A stretch of 64,000 nucleotides of DNA from an uncultured Oscillospiraceae bacterium (GTDB lineage: Bacteria > Bacillota > Clostridia > Oscillospirales > Oscillospiraceae): positions 29,253 to 93,252 of the forward strand of contig CAKUHB010000007.1 in the NCBI GenBank assembly GCA_934655875.1. The letters are read 5' to 3'. Numbering within the stretch: position 1 is the stretch's first letter; the number at the start of each line of letters is the position of its first letter. Shown here one piece after another: positions 1-8,288 of the stretch. The notes beneath the pieces are model-generated. The model was not told the DNA's origin, made no database searches, and saw only the letters and a program-made list of their open reading frames with translations. Both the position numbers and the translations under genes were made by a program.

Positions 1-2
1 CC

Positions 3-323
3 GGCGGCGACGCTGCGCAGATCACGCCCAAGCTCGTCACCGACTGTGCCAAGGCCGGAGACGAGACGGCATTGACCGTCTTCCGCACCTATCTCGACCA
101 TCTCAGCTCTGCCTGCGCGTCCATCTGCAATATCCTCGATCCGGAGGTCCTCGCGCTCGGAGGTGGCCTGAGCGCGGCAGGCCCGTTCCTGTTTGAGCCG
201 CTGGAGGAGCTGGTCAGCAAAAAGTGCTTTTTCAACGCCCACGGCCTGCTGGTTCCGGCGGTGCTCGGCAATGAAGCCGGCATGATCGGCGCAGCGCTTC
301 TGGCGCGCGACGCCGCGGTATAA
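3..323 (+). CDS. ROK-family sugar kinase (glucokinase-like), C-terminal part
   Basis: The gene is cut by the left edge; 106 C-terminal residues are visible, read in frame from base 3. The stretch NILDPEVLALGGGLSAAGP is the typical late glycine-rich segment of ROK kinases (repressor/ORF/kinase family), followed by the usual ending with a conserved NEAGMIGAALLA. ROK proteins are either glucokinases phosphorylating glucose or sugar-responsive repressors. The HTH that would mark a repressor lies outside the window, so only the fold is certain. Lying 45 bp upstream of pgi, which uses glucose-6-phosphate, favours glucokinase. Confidence 0.8.
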   Translation, partial: GGDAAQITPKLVTDCAKAGDETALTVFRTYLDHLSSACASICNILDPEVLALGGGLSAAGPFLFEPLEELVSKKCFFNAHGLLVPAVLGNEAGMIGAALLARDAAV

Positions 324-368
324 GCCTGAAGTTCCCACCTATCATCTTGTTTTGAAGGAGTGTTTTCT

Positions 369-1661
369 ATGGTAACAGTCAACTTTGAGGGCGCAGCCCA
401 GTTCTATCCGCACACACCCGACCGCGCAGCGGCGCAGGCCGCCTATGACACGCTTGTCAGCCGCTCCGGCGCAGGCAATGACTTCACCGGCTGGATCGAT
501 CTGCCGGTAAACTATGACAAGGAAGAGTTTGCCCGCATCCAGAAGGCCGCGCAGAAGATCCAGTCCGATTCCAAGGCGCTGGTCGTCATCGGCATCGGCG
601 GCAGCTATCTCGGCGCGCGCGCCGTAGTGGAGCTGCTGAAAAGCCCGAACTACAACGCCCTGCCCAAGCAGACGCCCGACATCTACTTTGCCGGCAACGG
701 CATTTCCTCCGACGCTGTGACGGAGATCTTCGCCATGATCGGCGACCGGGATTTCTCCGTCAACGTCATCTCCAAATCCGGCACGACGACCGAGCCCGCC
801 ATCGCGTTCCGTCTGTTCAAGCAGGCACTGGAAAAGAAATACGGCGCAGACGGCGCACGTGGCCGCATTTACGCCACGACCGACCGGAAAAAGGGCGCGC
901 TCAAGACGCTCGCCGACCGCGAGGGCTATGAGACGTTCGTCGTTCCTGACGATGTCGGCGGCCGCTATTCCGTGCTGACGGCAGTGGGTTTGCTGCCCAT
1001 CGCCTGCTGCGGCATCGACATTGAAATGCTGATGCAGGGCGCACAGAAAGAGCGCGAGCAGACGCTCGCCGCCGGCATTGACAGCGCCGCCGCGCAGTAC
1101 GCCATGAGCCGCCAGACGCTGTATGCCGCGGGCAAGACCACGGAAATTCTGGCTGCCTATGAGCCGTCGTTCCGCTTCATGAGCGAATGGTGGAAGCAGC
1201 TCTACGGCGAGTCCGAGGGCAAGGACGGCAAGGGTATTTTCCCTGCATCCGTCGATCTGACGCCGGATCTGCACTCCATGGGTCAGTATATCCAGGACGG
1301 CAGGCGCATGCTGCAGGAGACGGTCGTCTTCTTCGACAAGGCCAGAACGTCCATCACCGTCCCGTCCGACGAGGAGAACCTCGACGGCCTGAACTATCTT
1401 GCCGGCCGTGAGATGAGCTATATCAACGAGAAGGCCATGCAGGCCACCAAGGCCGCGCATATTTCCGGCGGCGTCCCCGTCACCGAGATCCGCCTGCCGG
1501 AGATCAACGAGCAGACGCTCGGCGCGCTCATCTACTTCTTTGAGTTCGCCTGCGGCGTGTCCGGCTACATGGAGGGTGTCAACCCCTTCAACCAGCCCGG
1601 CGTGGAAGCCTACAAGAAAAACATGTTCCGCCTGCTCGGCAAGCCCGGCTACGAAGCATGA
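369..1661 (+). CDS. pgi: Glucose-6-phosphate isomerase
   Basis: Interconverts glucose-6-phosphate and fructose-6-phosphate in cytoplasmic glycolysis/gluconeogenesis. The 430-residue length fits the shorter Gram-positive form. Visible signatures are IGIGGSYLGARAV (phosphate-binding N-terminal sugar isomerase domain, around residues 75-90), SKSGTTTEPAIAFR (around residue 137, the SIS serine/threonine loop) and the C-terminal GVNPFNQPGVEAYK segment containing the conserved Gln/Lys. The ATG at 369 is chosen over an in-frame GTG at 360 because GAAGGAG at 354-360 is correctly spaced for the ATG. It follows the ROK kinase closely and is probably cotranscribed; it ends in a strong hairpin shared with the convergent gene. 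Confidence 0.97.
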   Translation: MVTVNFEGAAQFYPHTPDRAAAQAAYDTLVSRSGAGNDFTGWIDLPVNYDKEEFARIQKAAQKIQSDSKALVVIGIGGSYLGARAVVELLKSPNYNALPKQTPDIYFAGNGISSDAVTEIFAMIGDRDFSVNVISKSGTTTEPAIAFRLFKQALEKKYGADGARGRIYATTDRKKGALKTLADREGYETFVVPDDVGGRYSVLTAVGLLPIACCGIDIEMLMQGAQKEREQTLAAGIDSAAAQYAMSRQTLYAAGKTTEILAAYEPSFRFMSEWWKQLYGESEGKDGKGIFPASVDLTPDLHSMGQYIQDGRRMLQETVVFFDKARTSITVPSDEENLDGLNYLAGREMSYINEKAMQATKAAHISGGVPVTEIRLPEINEQTLGALIYFFEFACGVSGYMEGVNPFNQPGVEAYKKNMFRLLGKPGYEA

Positions 1662-1669
1662 TCTGATAC

Positions 1670-1710
1670 AAAAACGCGGCGCTGTTTTCAAAAACAGCGC
1701 CGCGTTTTTA
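1670..1710. terminator. Bidirectional rho-independent terminator
   Basis: A near-perfect stem (AAAACGCGGCGCTGTTTT / AAAACAGCGCCGCGTTTT arms) is flanked by A- and T-runs, so it can end pgi on the plus strand and the convergent membrane-protein gene on the minus strand. The T-run overlaps the stop codon of the minus-strand gene. Confidence 0.9.
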
Positions 1711-2280
1711 TTTCTGCTCCGGGTCCGGGAAGTAGGTCAGCATGCGGGGGTTATTTTCGATCGAGTCGGGGTCGATGCCTTTGGCGTCGCACCAGCGGAA
1801 GAAGGCTTTGTTGAGAAAAGCCCCCAGATTCTGCATGGCGCTGTAGAGGTTAATCTCGTCCTCGCCCACAAACAGGATCGTGTTGATGCCGCCGCGGGTC
1901 ATCAGGCTCCGCTGACCCCTGATCTGGTTATAGTGGTACGTCTTTTTTCCGTGGCCCCACGCCTTATAGAGGAAGCCCTCGTCGTCATAGTAGATCGACA
2001 CGGAAAAATATGTACACAGCAGGATGATGCCGAAAATGATCGCCGCGATGCTGCCGAGGAGCAGCAGCGTATCGCCCTTCTTTGAGACGAACTGCACCAG
2101 CACGGCCACGCCGAGGAACAGCAGAATTACGCCGATCACCGCGCTGCGGCGCGGGGGACGCACGACCTGCTTGCTCTTTTCCAGCTTGGACTTCGGGAAG
2201 ATCAGCTTCAGGAGCGTATCGATCAGAAAGCAGATCAGAAAGACCGCCGCGCAGACGATCACAACAAAGATCAATTGCAT
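1708..2280 (-). CDS. Small membrane protein, function unknown
   Basis: 190 residues. The first 20 residues form one hydrophobic segment, then come a basic stretch (KSKLEKSKQVVRPPRR) and two further membrane segments at about residues 46-64 and 72-92. A roughly 90-residue soluble tail follows, with the pattern YFSVSIYYDDEGFLYKAWGHGKKTYHYNQIRG that resembles small PH-like domains of bacterial membrane proteins (weak impression). Its start codon lies inside the last codons of the 5-formyltetrahydrofolate cyclo-ligase gene (10 bp overlap) with AGGAGGAAGCAGC before the ATG, so it is translationally coupled to it. I do not recognise a function. Confidence 0.75.
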   Translation of the reverse strand: MQLIFVVIVCAAVFLICFLIDTLLKLIFPKSKLEKSKQVVRPPRRSAVIGVILLFLGVAVLVQFVSKKGDTLLLLGSIAAIIFGIILLCTYFSVSIYYDDEGFLYKAWGHGKKTYHYNQIRGQRSLMTRGGINTILFVGEDEINLYSAMQNLGAFLNKAFFRWCDAKGIDPDSIENNPRMLTYFPDPEQK

Positions 2281-2831
2281 GCTGCTTCCTCCTCGATGGG
2301 TGCGGAAATGACATACTGCACCGGAATGTCATAGTCGTCCACGTCCAGATGGTCAAACATCTGGAAGCCATAGCACAGAGCCAGCGTCACATGCTTCGGG
2401 TGGGCGGCGAGGTATTTGTCGTAGAAGCCGCCGCCATAGCCGCAGCGGTGGCCCTCCGGGTCAAAGGCCAGTCCCGGCATCAGGATGAGGGCCGTCTCAT
2501 CATCGGCCTCCGGGCCGTCTGCAACCGGCTCCGGGATGCTGTACGCGCCCGGCGCGACGGCGGACAGATCGTCCAGCCAGAGGAATTTCATCGTCTCGCC
2601 AAAGACCTTCGGCACGGCCACGCGCTTGCCGTCGGCCTGCGCCTGCCGGAGAATGTCCGCCGTGCGAACCTCCTGATTGTACGAAAGATAGCCGTATACG
2701 CTCTTTGCGGCCTGATAGGCCGGGTGGTCGAACAGCAGCGCGGCCAGACGGCGGCTGGCGTCTTCGATTTGCGCCGGGGTCAGCGCGCGCTTTTTCGCGC
2801 GGATCTCCGCGCGCAGAGCTTTTTTATCCAT
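2271..2831 (-). CDS. 5-formyltetrahydrofolate cyclo-ligase
   Basis: Converts 5-formyl-THF to 5,10-methenyl-THF with ATP, recovering a dead-end folate. 186 residues. Features are the basic N-terminus MDKKALRAEIRAKKRALTP, which binds ATP phosphates in this family, and the late signature LILMPGLAFDPEGHRCGYGGGFYDKYLA (quoted in parts: MPGLAFDPEG and GYGGGFYDKYL). The ATG at 2831 is preceded by GCAGGAGG; the longer reading upstream lacks homology to the family. It overlaps the following membrane-protein gene by 10 bp. Confidence 0.93.
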   Translation of the reverse strand: MDKKALRAEIRAKKRALTPAQIEDASRRLAALLFDHPAYQAAKSVYGYLSYNQEVRTADILRQAQADGKRVAVPKVFGETMKFLWLDDLSAVAPGAYSIPEPVADGPEADDETALILMPGLAFDPEGHRCGYGGGFYDKYLAAHPKHVTLALCYGFQMFDHLDVDDYDIPVQYVISAPIEEEAACN

Positions 2832-2911
2832 AGTCGTGCCTCCTGCAGGCAAAGTTCCGTGCGCAAGCCGCGCACGGTTCTTTCTTATTCTACCCCGGAA
2901 ACGCCCCCGCG

Positions 2912-3610
2912 TCAACCGGACTGTGCCGGAAAGCTCGAATAGACCTGCCCGGGCGCAAGCGCTGTGCCGCGCAGACGCGCCAGCTCCGAGACGGTGCAGA
3001 ACGTATAGCCCTGCGCCTGCAATCGATCAACAGCCTGTAGGGCGCACTGGACGGAATGCTCCGACAGATCGTGCATCAGAATCACGCCGCCGTCGTGCGC
3101 GTCCGACAGAACCGTCGGCAGAACGCCGTCCCACGCGGCGTGATCCCAGTCGCACGGGTCGACTGACCATAAAATCACCGACAGCTCCAGCTCCTCCGCC
3201 GCGTCCAGCAGCTGCGGGCTGTAGAGCCCGCCGGGCGGCCGGAACAGCCTTGCGCGCACGCCGCAGCACTCGCTCACGGCCTGCATGTTTTCCGTCAGAT
3301 CGGCCAGCACGGCCTGTTTGTCCAGCTTCTGCATATAATCATGGCAGCTACTGTGCAGGCCGATTTCGTGCCCCTCGGACGCGATGCGCACGAGCGTGTC
3401 CGGAAACTGCTCGATCCGGTAGCCGCAGACGAAAAACGTCGCGTGCACCTGCCGCGCGGCCAGTCCGTCCAGAAGTGTCTCGGTCAGCTCGCCGGACGGC
3501 CCGTCGTCAAACGTCAGCGCCAGATATTTTTTCGGCACGTCCGACGCACGCGCCGCAGGCGCCGACAGCAGCAGCGCCAGCGCGGCCAGCAGGAAAAAAC
3601 TCTTTTTCAT
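2912..3610 (-). CDS. Polysaccharide deacetylase (NodB homology domain), secreted
   Basis: 232 residues with a clear signal peptide (MKKSFFLLAALALLLSAPAARA, cleavage likely near residue 20). The NodB domain follows with LALTFDDGPSGE (catalytic Asp plus metal Asp), HSSCHD (the H-x3-H metal motif) and RPPGGLYS (the arginine/proline loop), ending with VILMHDLSE. Such enzymes remove N-acetyl groups from peptidoglycan or other cell-wall glycans in the presence of a divalent metal. It is short, with no extra binding domain. An AAAGGAG site precedes the ATG at 3610. It is divergent from prfA. Confidence 0.92.
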   Translation of the reverse strand: MKKSFFLLAALALLLSAPAARASDVPKKYLALTFDDGPSGELTETLLDGLAARQVHATFFVCGYRIEQFPDTLVRIASEGHEIGLHSSCHDYMQKLDKQAVLADLTENMQAVSECCGVRARLFRPPGGLYSPQLLDAAEELELSVILWSVDPCDWDHAAWDGVLPTVLSDAHDGGVILMHDLSEHSVQCALQAVDRLQAQGYTFCTVSELARLRGTALAPGQVYSSFPAQSG

Positions 3611-3662
3611 GCGCACTCTCCTTTCCAAACGCTTTTAGTATGCACGAATTGCGCGCGGATAT

Positions 3663-3691
3663 TTGACGTTGCGGACAAAATAGAGTATGAT
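3663..3691 (+). promoter_or_regulatory. Sigma-A-type promoter for prfA
   Basis: TTGACG at 3663-3668 and TATGAT at 3686-3691 are separated by 17 bp, about 30 bp upstream of the prfA start. Confidence 0.7.
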
Positions 3692-3723
3692 ATCCCTGAA
3701 ATACGAGTTTTGCGAGGAAAACT

Positions 3724-4797
3724 ATGCTGGACAAACTGAAGCTCGTGGAAGCGCGCTATCTGGAGATGGAAGCGCGCGCCGCGCAGCCGGATTTTTATAA
3801 CGACGCAAAGGCCGCCGCGCAGCTGTTAAAGGAGCAGCGGCAGCTTGAGCCGATCATCACCGCCTATCGCAGCTATAACAAAACGCTTGCCGAGCAGGAG
3901 GATCTGCGCGCCATGCTCTCGGAGGGGCTGGAGCCGGAGATGAAGGCACTGTGTCAGGAGGAATTTGCGCAGAACAAAAAAACGCTCGAAGCGCTGGAGC
4001 AGGAGCTGAAAATTCTCCTCCTGCCGCGCGACCCGAACGACGACAAGAGCGTCATCATGGAAATAAGAGGCGGCGTCGGCGGAGAGGAGAGCGCGCTGTT
4101 TGCCCACAGCCTGTATCGGATGTACACCATGTACGCCGAAGCGAAGCACTGGACCGTGACGCTGCTCAATTATAACGAAACCGAACTCGGCGGCGTCAAG
4201 GAAGCGGATTTTGAGATTCAGGGCGCGGGCGCATATTCCCGCCTGAAATTCGAATCCGGCGTCCACCGCGTGCAGCGAGTCCCGGAGACCGAATCCGGCG
4301 GGCGCGTCCACACGTCGACCGCGACGGTCGCGGTGCTGCCGGAGATGGAGCAGGCTGAGGTCGAGATCCGGCCGGAGGACATTGAGATGCAGGTCTACCG
4401 CTCCTCCGGCGCGGGCGGCCAGCACATCAACAAGACCTCCTCCGCCGTGCGGCTTATCCACAAACCGTCCGGCATTGTGGTCGCGTGTCAGGAGGAGCGG
4501 TCGCAGGTGCAGAACCGCGAAAAATGCATGCAGATGCTCGCGTCCAAGCTCTATCAGATCGAGCAGGAGCGCATTTCCTCCGCCGTCACGTCCGAGCGCC
4601 GCAGTCAGGTCGGCACCGGCATGCGCAACGAGCGTATCCGCACCTATAATTTTCCTCAGGGCCGCGTCACCGACCATCGCATCGGCCTGACGCTCTATAA
4701 GATCGACGCGATCATGGACGGCGCGCTGGACGAGCTCATCGACGCGCTCGTCACCGCCGATCAGGCGGAGAAATTGCAGAGCAGTCAGGAGACTTGA
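3724..4797 (+). CDS. prfA: Peptide chain release factor 1
   Basis: Terminates translation at UAA and UAG. 357 residues, normal length. The catalytic GGQ loop is seen as SSGAGGQHINKTSSAVR (GGQ about residue 232), and the codon-recognition tripeptide as PET in QRVPETESGGR. PET is the common Gram-positive variant of the RF1 PxT motif; RF2 would have SPF. The N-terminal coiled coil is intact. AGGAAAACT precedes the ATG. It stands alone between the deacetylase and an intergenic repeat rather than next to hemK/prmC as in many genomes. Confidence 0.97.
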   Translation: MLDKLKLVEARYLEMEARAAQPDFYNDAKAAAQLLKEQRQLEPIITAYRSYNKTLAEQEDLRAMLSEGLEPEMKALCQEEFAQNKKTLEALEQELKILLLPRDPNDDKSVIMEIRGGVGGEESALFAHSLYRMYTMYAEAKHWTVTLLNYNETELGGVKEADFEIQGAGAYSRLKFESGVHRVQRVPETESGGRVHTSTATVAVLPEMEQAEVEIRPEDIEMQVYRSSGAGGQHINKTSSAVRLIHKPSGIVVACQEERSQVQNREKCMQMLASKLYQIEQERISSAVTSERRSQVGTGMRNERIRTYNFPQGRVTDHRIGLTLYKIDAIMDGALDELIDALVTADQAEKLQSSQET

Positions 4798-4827
4798 GGA
4801 AAGCCGGCAGATTTACACCCAAAAAAG

Positions 4828-4884
4828 CCTTCCCCTCCGGGGCCGATTCCCCCTGATAGGGGGAATCGGCCCCCAGGGGAAGCC
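4828..4884 (-). terminator. Long hairpin with U-run on the minus strand
   Basis: The arms GGGGCCGATTCCCCC and GGGGGAATCGGCCCCC, extended by GCTTCCCC/GGGGAAG, form a very stable stem. The T-run follows only when read on the minus strand (GGCTTTTTTGGG), i.e. directly downstream of the minus-oriented intergenic repeat at 4893-5154. It may also stop prfA transcripts, but the plus side lacks a clean T-run. Confidence 0.6.
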
Positions 4885-4892
4885 GTTTGGCC

Positions 4893-5154
4893 AATGCAAA
4901 TACGTACAAACCTGCAAATTTTGATAGCAGTTTCTATTGCCTGCACCCATTCAAAGGCAACGATCAACAAATCTGATGCTATCCTAACGGGCGGCGCGTA
5001 CCAAAGCGCCCGTGAGGTGACTGCATGCGAATGAAGAGACTAACATATTAGGTTTCCTGCCTGAATCGCACTGCGGTATGAGCCCCGCGTCCCCAGCACT
5101 CTTTTCTCCCCATTCTTTTCTCTTGCGAGAGAAAAGAATGGGCCTCCGGAGGAA
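4893..5154 (-). repeat. Intergenic repeat, copy A
   Basis: Read on the minus strand this is homologous to 31111-31374 and 35545-35765. Shared landmarks in order are CCTCCGGNGG, a hairpin with a 15-bp perfect stem (5109-5123 with 5128-5142), GAGAAAAGAGTGC, a segment like GCAGTGCGATTCAGGCAGGAAA, GGTACGCGCCGCCCGT, GCAATAGAAACTGC and finally GTACGTATTTGCAT. No conserved reading frame is maintained among copies, so it is taken as non-coding. Confidence 0.8.
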
Positions 5155-5206
5155 TGACCCGCCTGCAAATTTGCAGTATATATCAAACATCAAGAAGGAA
5201 TCACAC

Positions 5207-6229
5207 TTGAAAACAGTCTATTTTCGTGACCCCACAAAAGAGAATATCGAAGCTGCCGCGAAGATCATCCGGAGCGGCGGGCTTCTGGCCATCCCGACGG
5301 AGACCGTCTATGGCCTGGGCGCGGACGCCCTGAATGAGGACGCGGTGCTGCGTATTTTTCTGGCCAAGGGCCGTCCGCAGGACAATCCGCTTATTATCCA
5401 CGTGCCGGATGCCTCGTGGCTGGAGCGCTACTGCGAAAACGTCCCGCCGGAAGCGTATGCGCTGGCCGAAAAATTCTGGCCGGGACCTCTCACCATGATC
5501 CTGCCGCGCAGGCCCATCGTCCCGCTGCGCACGACGGGCGGACTGGAGACCGTCGGCGTCCGCTGTCCGAACCATCCCGTTACCCGCGCGATCATCGCTG
5601 CGGCGGATGTGCCCATCGCTGCGCCCTCCGGCAACACCTCCGGCCGTCCCAGCCCCACGTGTATCGAAGACATGATCGAGGACATGGACGGCAAGATCGA
5701 GGGCATGTTTGACGGCGGCCCATGCGCCGTCGGCGTCGAGTCGACGATCATCGATCTGACCTGTACGCCGCCGCGCCTGCTCCGCCCGGGCGGACTGCCG
5801 CTCGAAGCGCTGGAGGAGGTTCTCGGCCATGTGGATGTGGACAAGGCCGTCGTCTCGCTCTTAAAGGAGGGCGAACACCCCAAGGCGCCCGGCATGAAAT
5901 ACCGCCACTACGCGCCGAAGGCCCCCGTCACCGTCGTGACCGGCGATCCGGCAGCTTCCGCGCAGTATATCCGCGCGCACCTGCCCGCAGGCGCGGGCGT
6001 TATCTGCTTTACCGAGTTCAAAGCGCTCTTCCCCGGCCGCAGCATCCATGACCTTGGCCCGGCAGGCGACAAGGAGGAGCAGGCCCGGCGCGTGTTTGAC
6101 GCGCTGCGCGAATTTGACCATGAGACCGTCAGCGAGATCTATGCCCAATGCCCGGACACGGCCGGCCTCGGCCTTGCCGTTTCCAACCGGCTCAAAAAGG
6201 CGGCGGGCTTCCACGTGATCGAGGTATGA
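5207..6229 (+). CDS. tsaC: L-threonylcarbamoyladenylate synthase (Sua5/YwlC type)
   Basis: Makes threonylcarbamoyl-AMP from threonine, bicarbonate and ATP for the t6A37 modification of ANN-decoding tRNAs. 340 residues: a YrdC domain (about 10-200) with GLLAIPTETVYGLGADA, KGRPQDNPLIIHV and APSGNTSGRPSPT, then a C-terminal Sua5 domain (from about residue 245). This is the two-domain Sua5 form rather than the short TsaC. The start is TTG at 5207, with AAGAAGGAA at the right spacing; the upstream extension comes from the intergenic repeat and is not conserved. Its stop overlaps the next ATG (ATGA), so coaE is translationally coupled. Confidence 0.93.
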   Translation: MKTVYFRDPTKENIEAAAKIIRSGGLLAIPTETVYGLGADALNEDAVLRIFLAKGRPQDNPLIIHVPDASWLERYCENVPPEAYALAEKFWPGPLTMILPRRPIVPLRTTGGLETVGVRCPNHPVTRAIIAAADVPIAAPSGNTSGRPSPTCIEDMIEDMDGKIEGMFDGGPCAVGVESTIIDLTCTPPRLLRPGGLPLEALEEVLGHVDVDKAVVSLLKEGEHPKAPGMKYRHYAPKAPVTVVTGDPAASAQYIRAHLPAGAGVICFTEFKALFPGRSIHDLGPAGDKEEQARRVFDALREFDHETVSEIYAQCPDTAGLGLAVSNRLKKAAGFHVIEV

Positions 6230-8226
6230 GCATGCTCGTCATCGGCATCACCGGCCCGACCGGCTGCGGCAAGACCACGCTGCTGCGGTGCATCGCCGCG
6301 CGCGGCGGGTATATCTTGGACTGCGACGCGCTGTATTATGAGCTGCTTGCATCAAACGAGGGCATGAGCCTCCGCCGCGAGCTGCAAGCCGCGTTCCCGG
6401 ACACATTCAGCGCGGACGGGAGCTTGCAGCGCAAAGCGCTCGGCAAGCTCGTCTTCGGCAGCAGCGCGCGCATGGCGCAGCTCAATGAGATCGTCTTTTT
6501 CCACATCGGCAACGCCGTCCGCGCGCGGCTCGTCCATGAGCAGGCGGCTGGCCGGAAGCTGTTCGCCGTCGACGCCATCAATCTGTTTGAATCCGGCCTT
6601 GCCGCGCTCTGCGATACGACCGTCGGCGTGCTCGCGAGCCGCCAAACGCGCATCGCGCGCATTATGGCGCGCGACGGCCTGACACAGGACTATGCCGAGC
6701 TGCGCGTGGATGCGCAGAAGCCAGACAGCTTTTATGAAGCACATTGCAGGATCATTCTCCAGAACGCCGGCACGCGCGAGGAGTTCGCGCGCGTGGCTGA
6801 CCAAATTATCACGAACATTCTGAAAGGAGCTTTTCCCATGACAAAACAAGAACGCGAAGCGCTGCTCTACCAGCCGAAGCACGGCCATGACCGCCTGACG
6901 AAGGAAGACGAGATCGCCATGCAGGCCTACTGCGAGGACTATAAGGCCTTCCTCGACCGCTCGAAGACTGAGCGCGAATGCGTCGTCTCCGCCGTGAAGC
7001 TGGCCGAAAAGGCGGGCTTCCGTGAGCTGAAGGCCGGTATGGCGCTGCAGGCCGGCGACAAGATCTACTGCGTCAACCGCGGCAAGTCCATCCTGCTGGC
7101 CGTCATCGGCAAGCAGTCCCTTGCCGAGGGCGCGAACATCGGCGCGGCCCACACCGACGCGCCGCGGCTCGACTTCAAGCCGAATCCCCTCTATGAAGAC
7201 GCCGAACTGGCCTATTTCAAGACGCACCACTACGGCGGCATCCGCAAGTATCAGTGGGTCACCGTCCCGCTGGAGCTGCACGGCAAGGTCGTCCGCGCGG
7301 ACGGCAGCGAGGTCTTCGTCAAGATCGGCGCGGACGCCGGCGACCCGCAGTTCGTCATCAACGATCTTCTTCCGCACCTCGGCCGCGAGCAGGGCAAAAA
7401 GCCCCTCAACGAAGCGATCCCGTCCGAGTCCCTCAATATCCTCATCGGCAGCTGGCCGGAGCCGGACGACGACAGCGCGAACCGCGTCAAGCTCGCTGTC
7501 ATGCGTATCCTGCACGAGAAATACGGCATTGTGGAGGAGGATTTCATCTCCGCCGAGCTGGAAGCTGTCCCGGCGGCAAACGCCCGCGACCTTGGCTTTG
7601 ACCGCAGCATGATCGGCGCTTACGGCCATGACGACCGCGTCTGCGCCTATGCAGAGCTTGCCGCTATTTTGCAGCTGGACGCGCCGGAGAAGACCGCCGT
7701 GTGCATCTTCGCCGACAAGGAGGAGATCGGCTCCGAGGGCGTTTCCGGCATGCAGTCCGAAGCGTTCGAGCACTTCATGGATACGCTCTGCCGCGCGCAG
7801 AATGTCCGCCTGATCGACTGCCTGTCCAAATCCTTCTGCCTGTCCGCCGACGTGACCGCGGCCTATGACCCGAACTTTGCGGACGTCTATGAAAAGCGCA
7901 ACGCCGCCTTCCTCAATTACGGCATCGGTCTGTGCAAGTACACAGGCTCCGGCGGCAAGGGCGGCGCATCCGACGCTTCAGCGGAGGTCGTCGGCCGGAT
8001 CCGCAAGCTCTTCAACAGCAACGGTGTCTTCTGGCAGATGGCGGAGCTTGGCAAGACTGACGCGGGCGGCGGAGGAACGGTCGCAAAGTACATGGCAAAG
8101 CGCAACATCGACACGCTCGACGCTGGCGTTCCGGTTCTCTCCATGCACGCGCCGTATGAGACCGTCGCGAAGCTCGACTGCTACATGACCTACAAGGGCA
8201 TGAAGGTGTTCTTTGAACAGAACTGA
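6226..8226 (+). CDS. Dephospho-CoA kinase fused in frame to M18 aminopeptidase
   Basis: One uninterrupted frame of 666 codons. Residues 1-204 are a full-length dephospho-CoA kinase (CoaE, last step of CoA synthesis): P-loop GITGPTGCGKTTLLR, then DCDALYYELL and LVFGSSARMAQLNEIVF. Residues 205-666 are a full M18 metallo-aminopeptidase. CoaE normally ends where this domain ends (VADQIITNILKGAF), and here no stop codon follows. An AAAGGAG site and ATG at 6838 remain at the junction, so a separate aminopeptidase can also be made. Whether the bifunctional polypeptide is produced in the cell, or the lost stop is a sequencing error, cannot be judged from sequence. The start ATG at 6226 overlaps the tsaC stop. 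Confidence 0.8.
   Translation: MSMLVIGITGPTGCGKTTLLRCIAARGGYILDCDALYYELLASNEGMSLRRELQAAFPDTFSADGSLQRKALGKLVFGSSARMAQLNEIVFFHIGNAVRARLVHEQAAGRKLFAVDAINLFESGLAALCDTTVGVLASRQTRIARIMARDGLTQDYAELRVDAQKPDSFYEAHCRIILQNAGTREEFARVADQIITNILKGAFPMTKQEREALLYQPKHGHDRLTKEDEIAMQAYCEDYKAFLDRSKTERECVVSAVKLAEKAGFRELKAGMALQAGDKIYCVNRGKSILLAVIGKQSLAEGANIGAAHTDAPRLDFKPNPLYEDAELAYFKTHHYGGIRKYQWVTVPLELHGKVVRADGSEVFVKIGADAGDPQFVINDLLPHLGREQGKKPLNEAIPSESLNILIGSWPEPDDDSANRVKLAVMRILHEKYGIVEEDFISAELEAVPAANARDLGFDRSMIGAYGHDDRVCAYAELAAILQLDAPEKTAVCIFADKEEIGSEGVSGMQSEAFEHFMDTLCRAQNVRLIDCLSKSFCLSADVTAAYDPNFADVYEKRNAAFLNYGIGLCKYTGSGGKGGASDASAEVVGRIRKLFNSNGVFWQMAELGKTDAGGGGTVAKYMAKRNIDTLDAGVPVLSMHAPYETVAKLDCYMTYKGMKVFFEQN
6838..8226 (+). 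CDS. M18 family aminopeptidase (internal start within the fusion)
   Basis: Zinc-dependent cytoplasmic aminopeptidase of the aspartyl-aminopeptidase family, removing N-terminal residues (often acidic) from peptides. 462 residues, the usual length. Metal and catalytic motifs are IGAAHTDAPRLDFKPNP (His/Asp ligands), FADKEEIGSEGVSGMQS (Glu general base and ligand), and HAPYETVAKLD near the C-terminus (last His ligand). The AAAGGAG at about 6821-6827 with the ATG at 6838 is a good initiation site, making an independent product likely even though the frame is open from the upstream coaE domain. Confidence 0.85.
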   Translation: MTKQEREALLYQPKHGHDRLTKEDEIAMQAYCEDYKAFLDRSKTERECVVSAVKLAEKAGFRELKAGMALQAGDKIYCVNRGKSILLAVIGKQSLAEGANIGAAHTDAPRLDFKPNPLYEDAELAYFKTHHYGGIRKYQWVTVPLELHGKVVRADGSEVFVKIGADAGDPQFVINDLLPHLGREQGKKPLNEAIPSESLNILIGSWPEPDDDSANRVKLAVMRILHEKYGIVEEDFISAELEAVPAANARDLGFDRSMIGAYGHDDRVCAYAELAAILQLDAPEKTAVCIFADKEEIGSEGVSGMQSEAFEHFMDTLCRAQNVRLIDCLSKSFCLSADVTAAYDPNFADVYEKRNAAFLNYGIGLCKYTGSGGKGGASDASAEVVGRIRKLFNSNGVFWQMAELGKTDAGGGGTVAKYMAKRNIDTLDAGVPVLSMHAPYETVAKLDCYMTYKGMKVFFEQN

Positions 8227-8251
8227 ACTTCAAATTTTTGGAATATTGCAG

Positions 8252-8283
8252 CACCCTCCGGCATAGATATATGCCGGAGGGTG
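8252..8283 (+). promoter_or_regulatory. Hairpin that is both terminator-like and covers a ribosome-binding site
   Basis: A 13-bp perfect stem (CACCCTCCGGCAT / ATGCCGGAGGGTG, loop AGATAT) is followed by TTTT. Its 3' arm contains GGAGGG, which is the only good ribosome-binding site for the ATG at 8289 of the M14 peptidase gene. It could end the M18 transcript and also limit translation of any read-through. Confidence 0.6.
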
Positions 8284-8288
8284 TTTTC

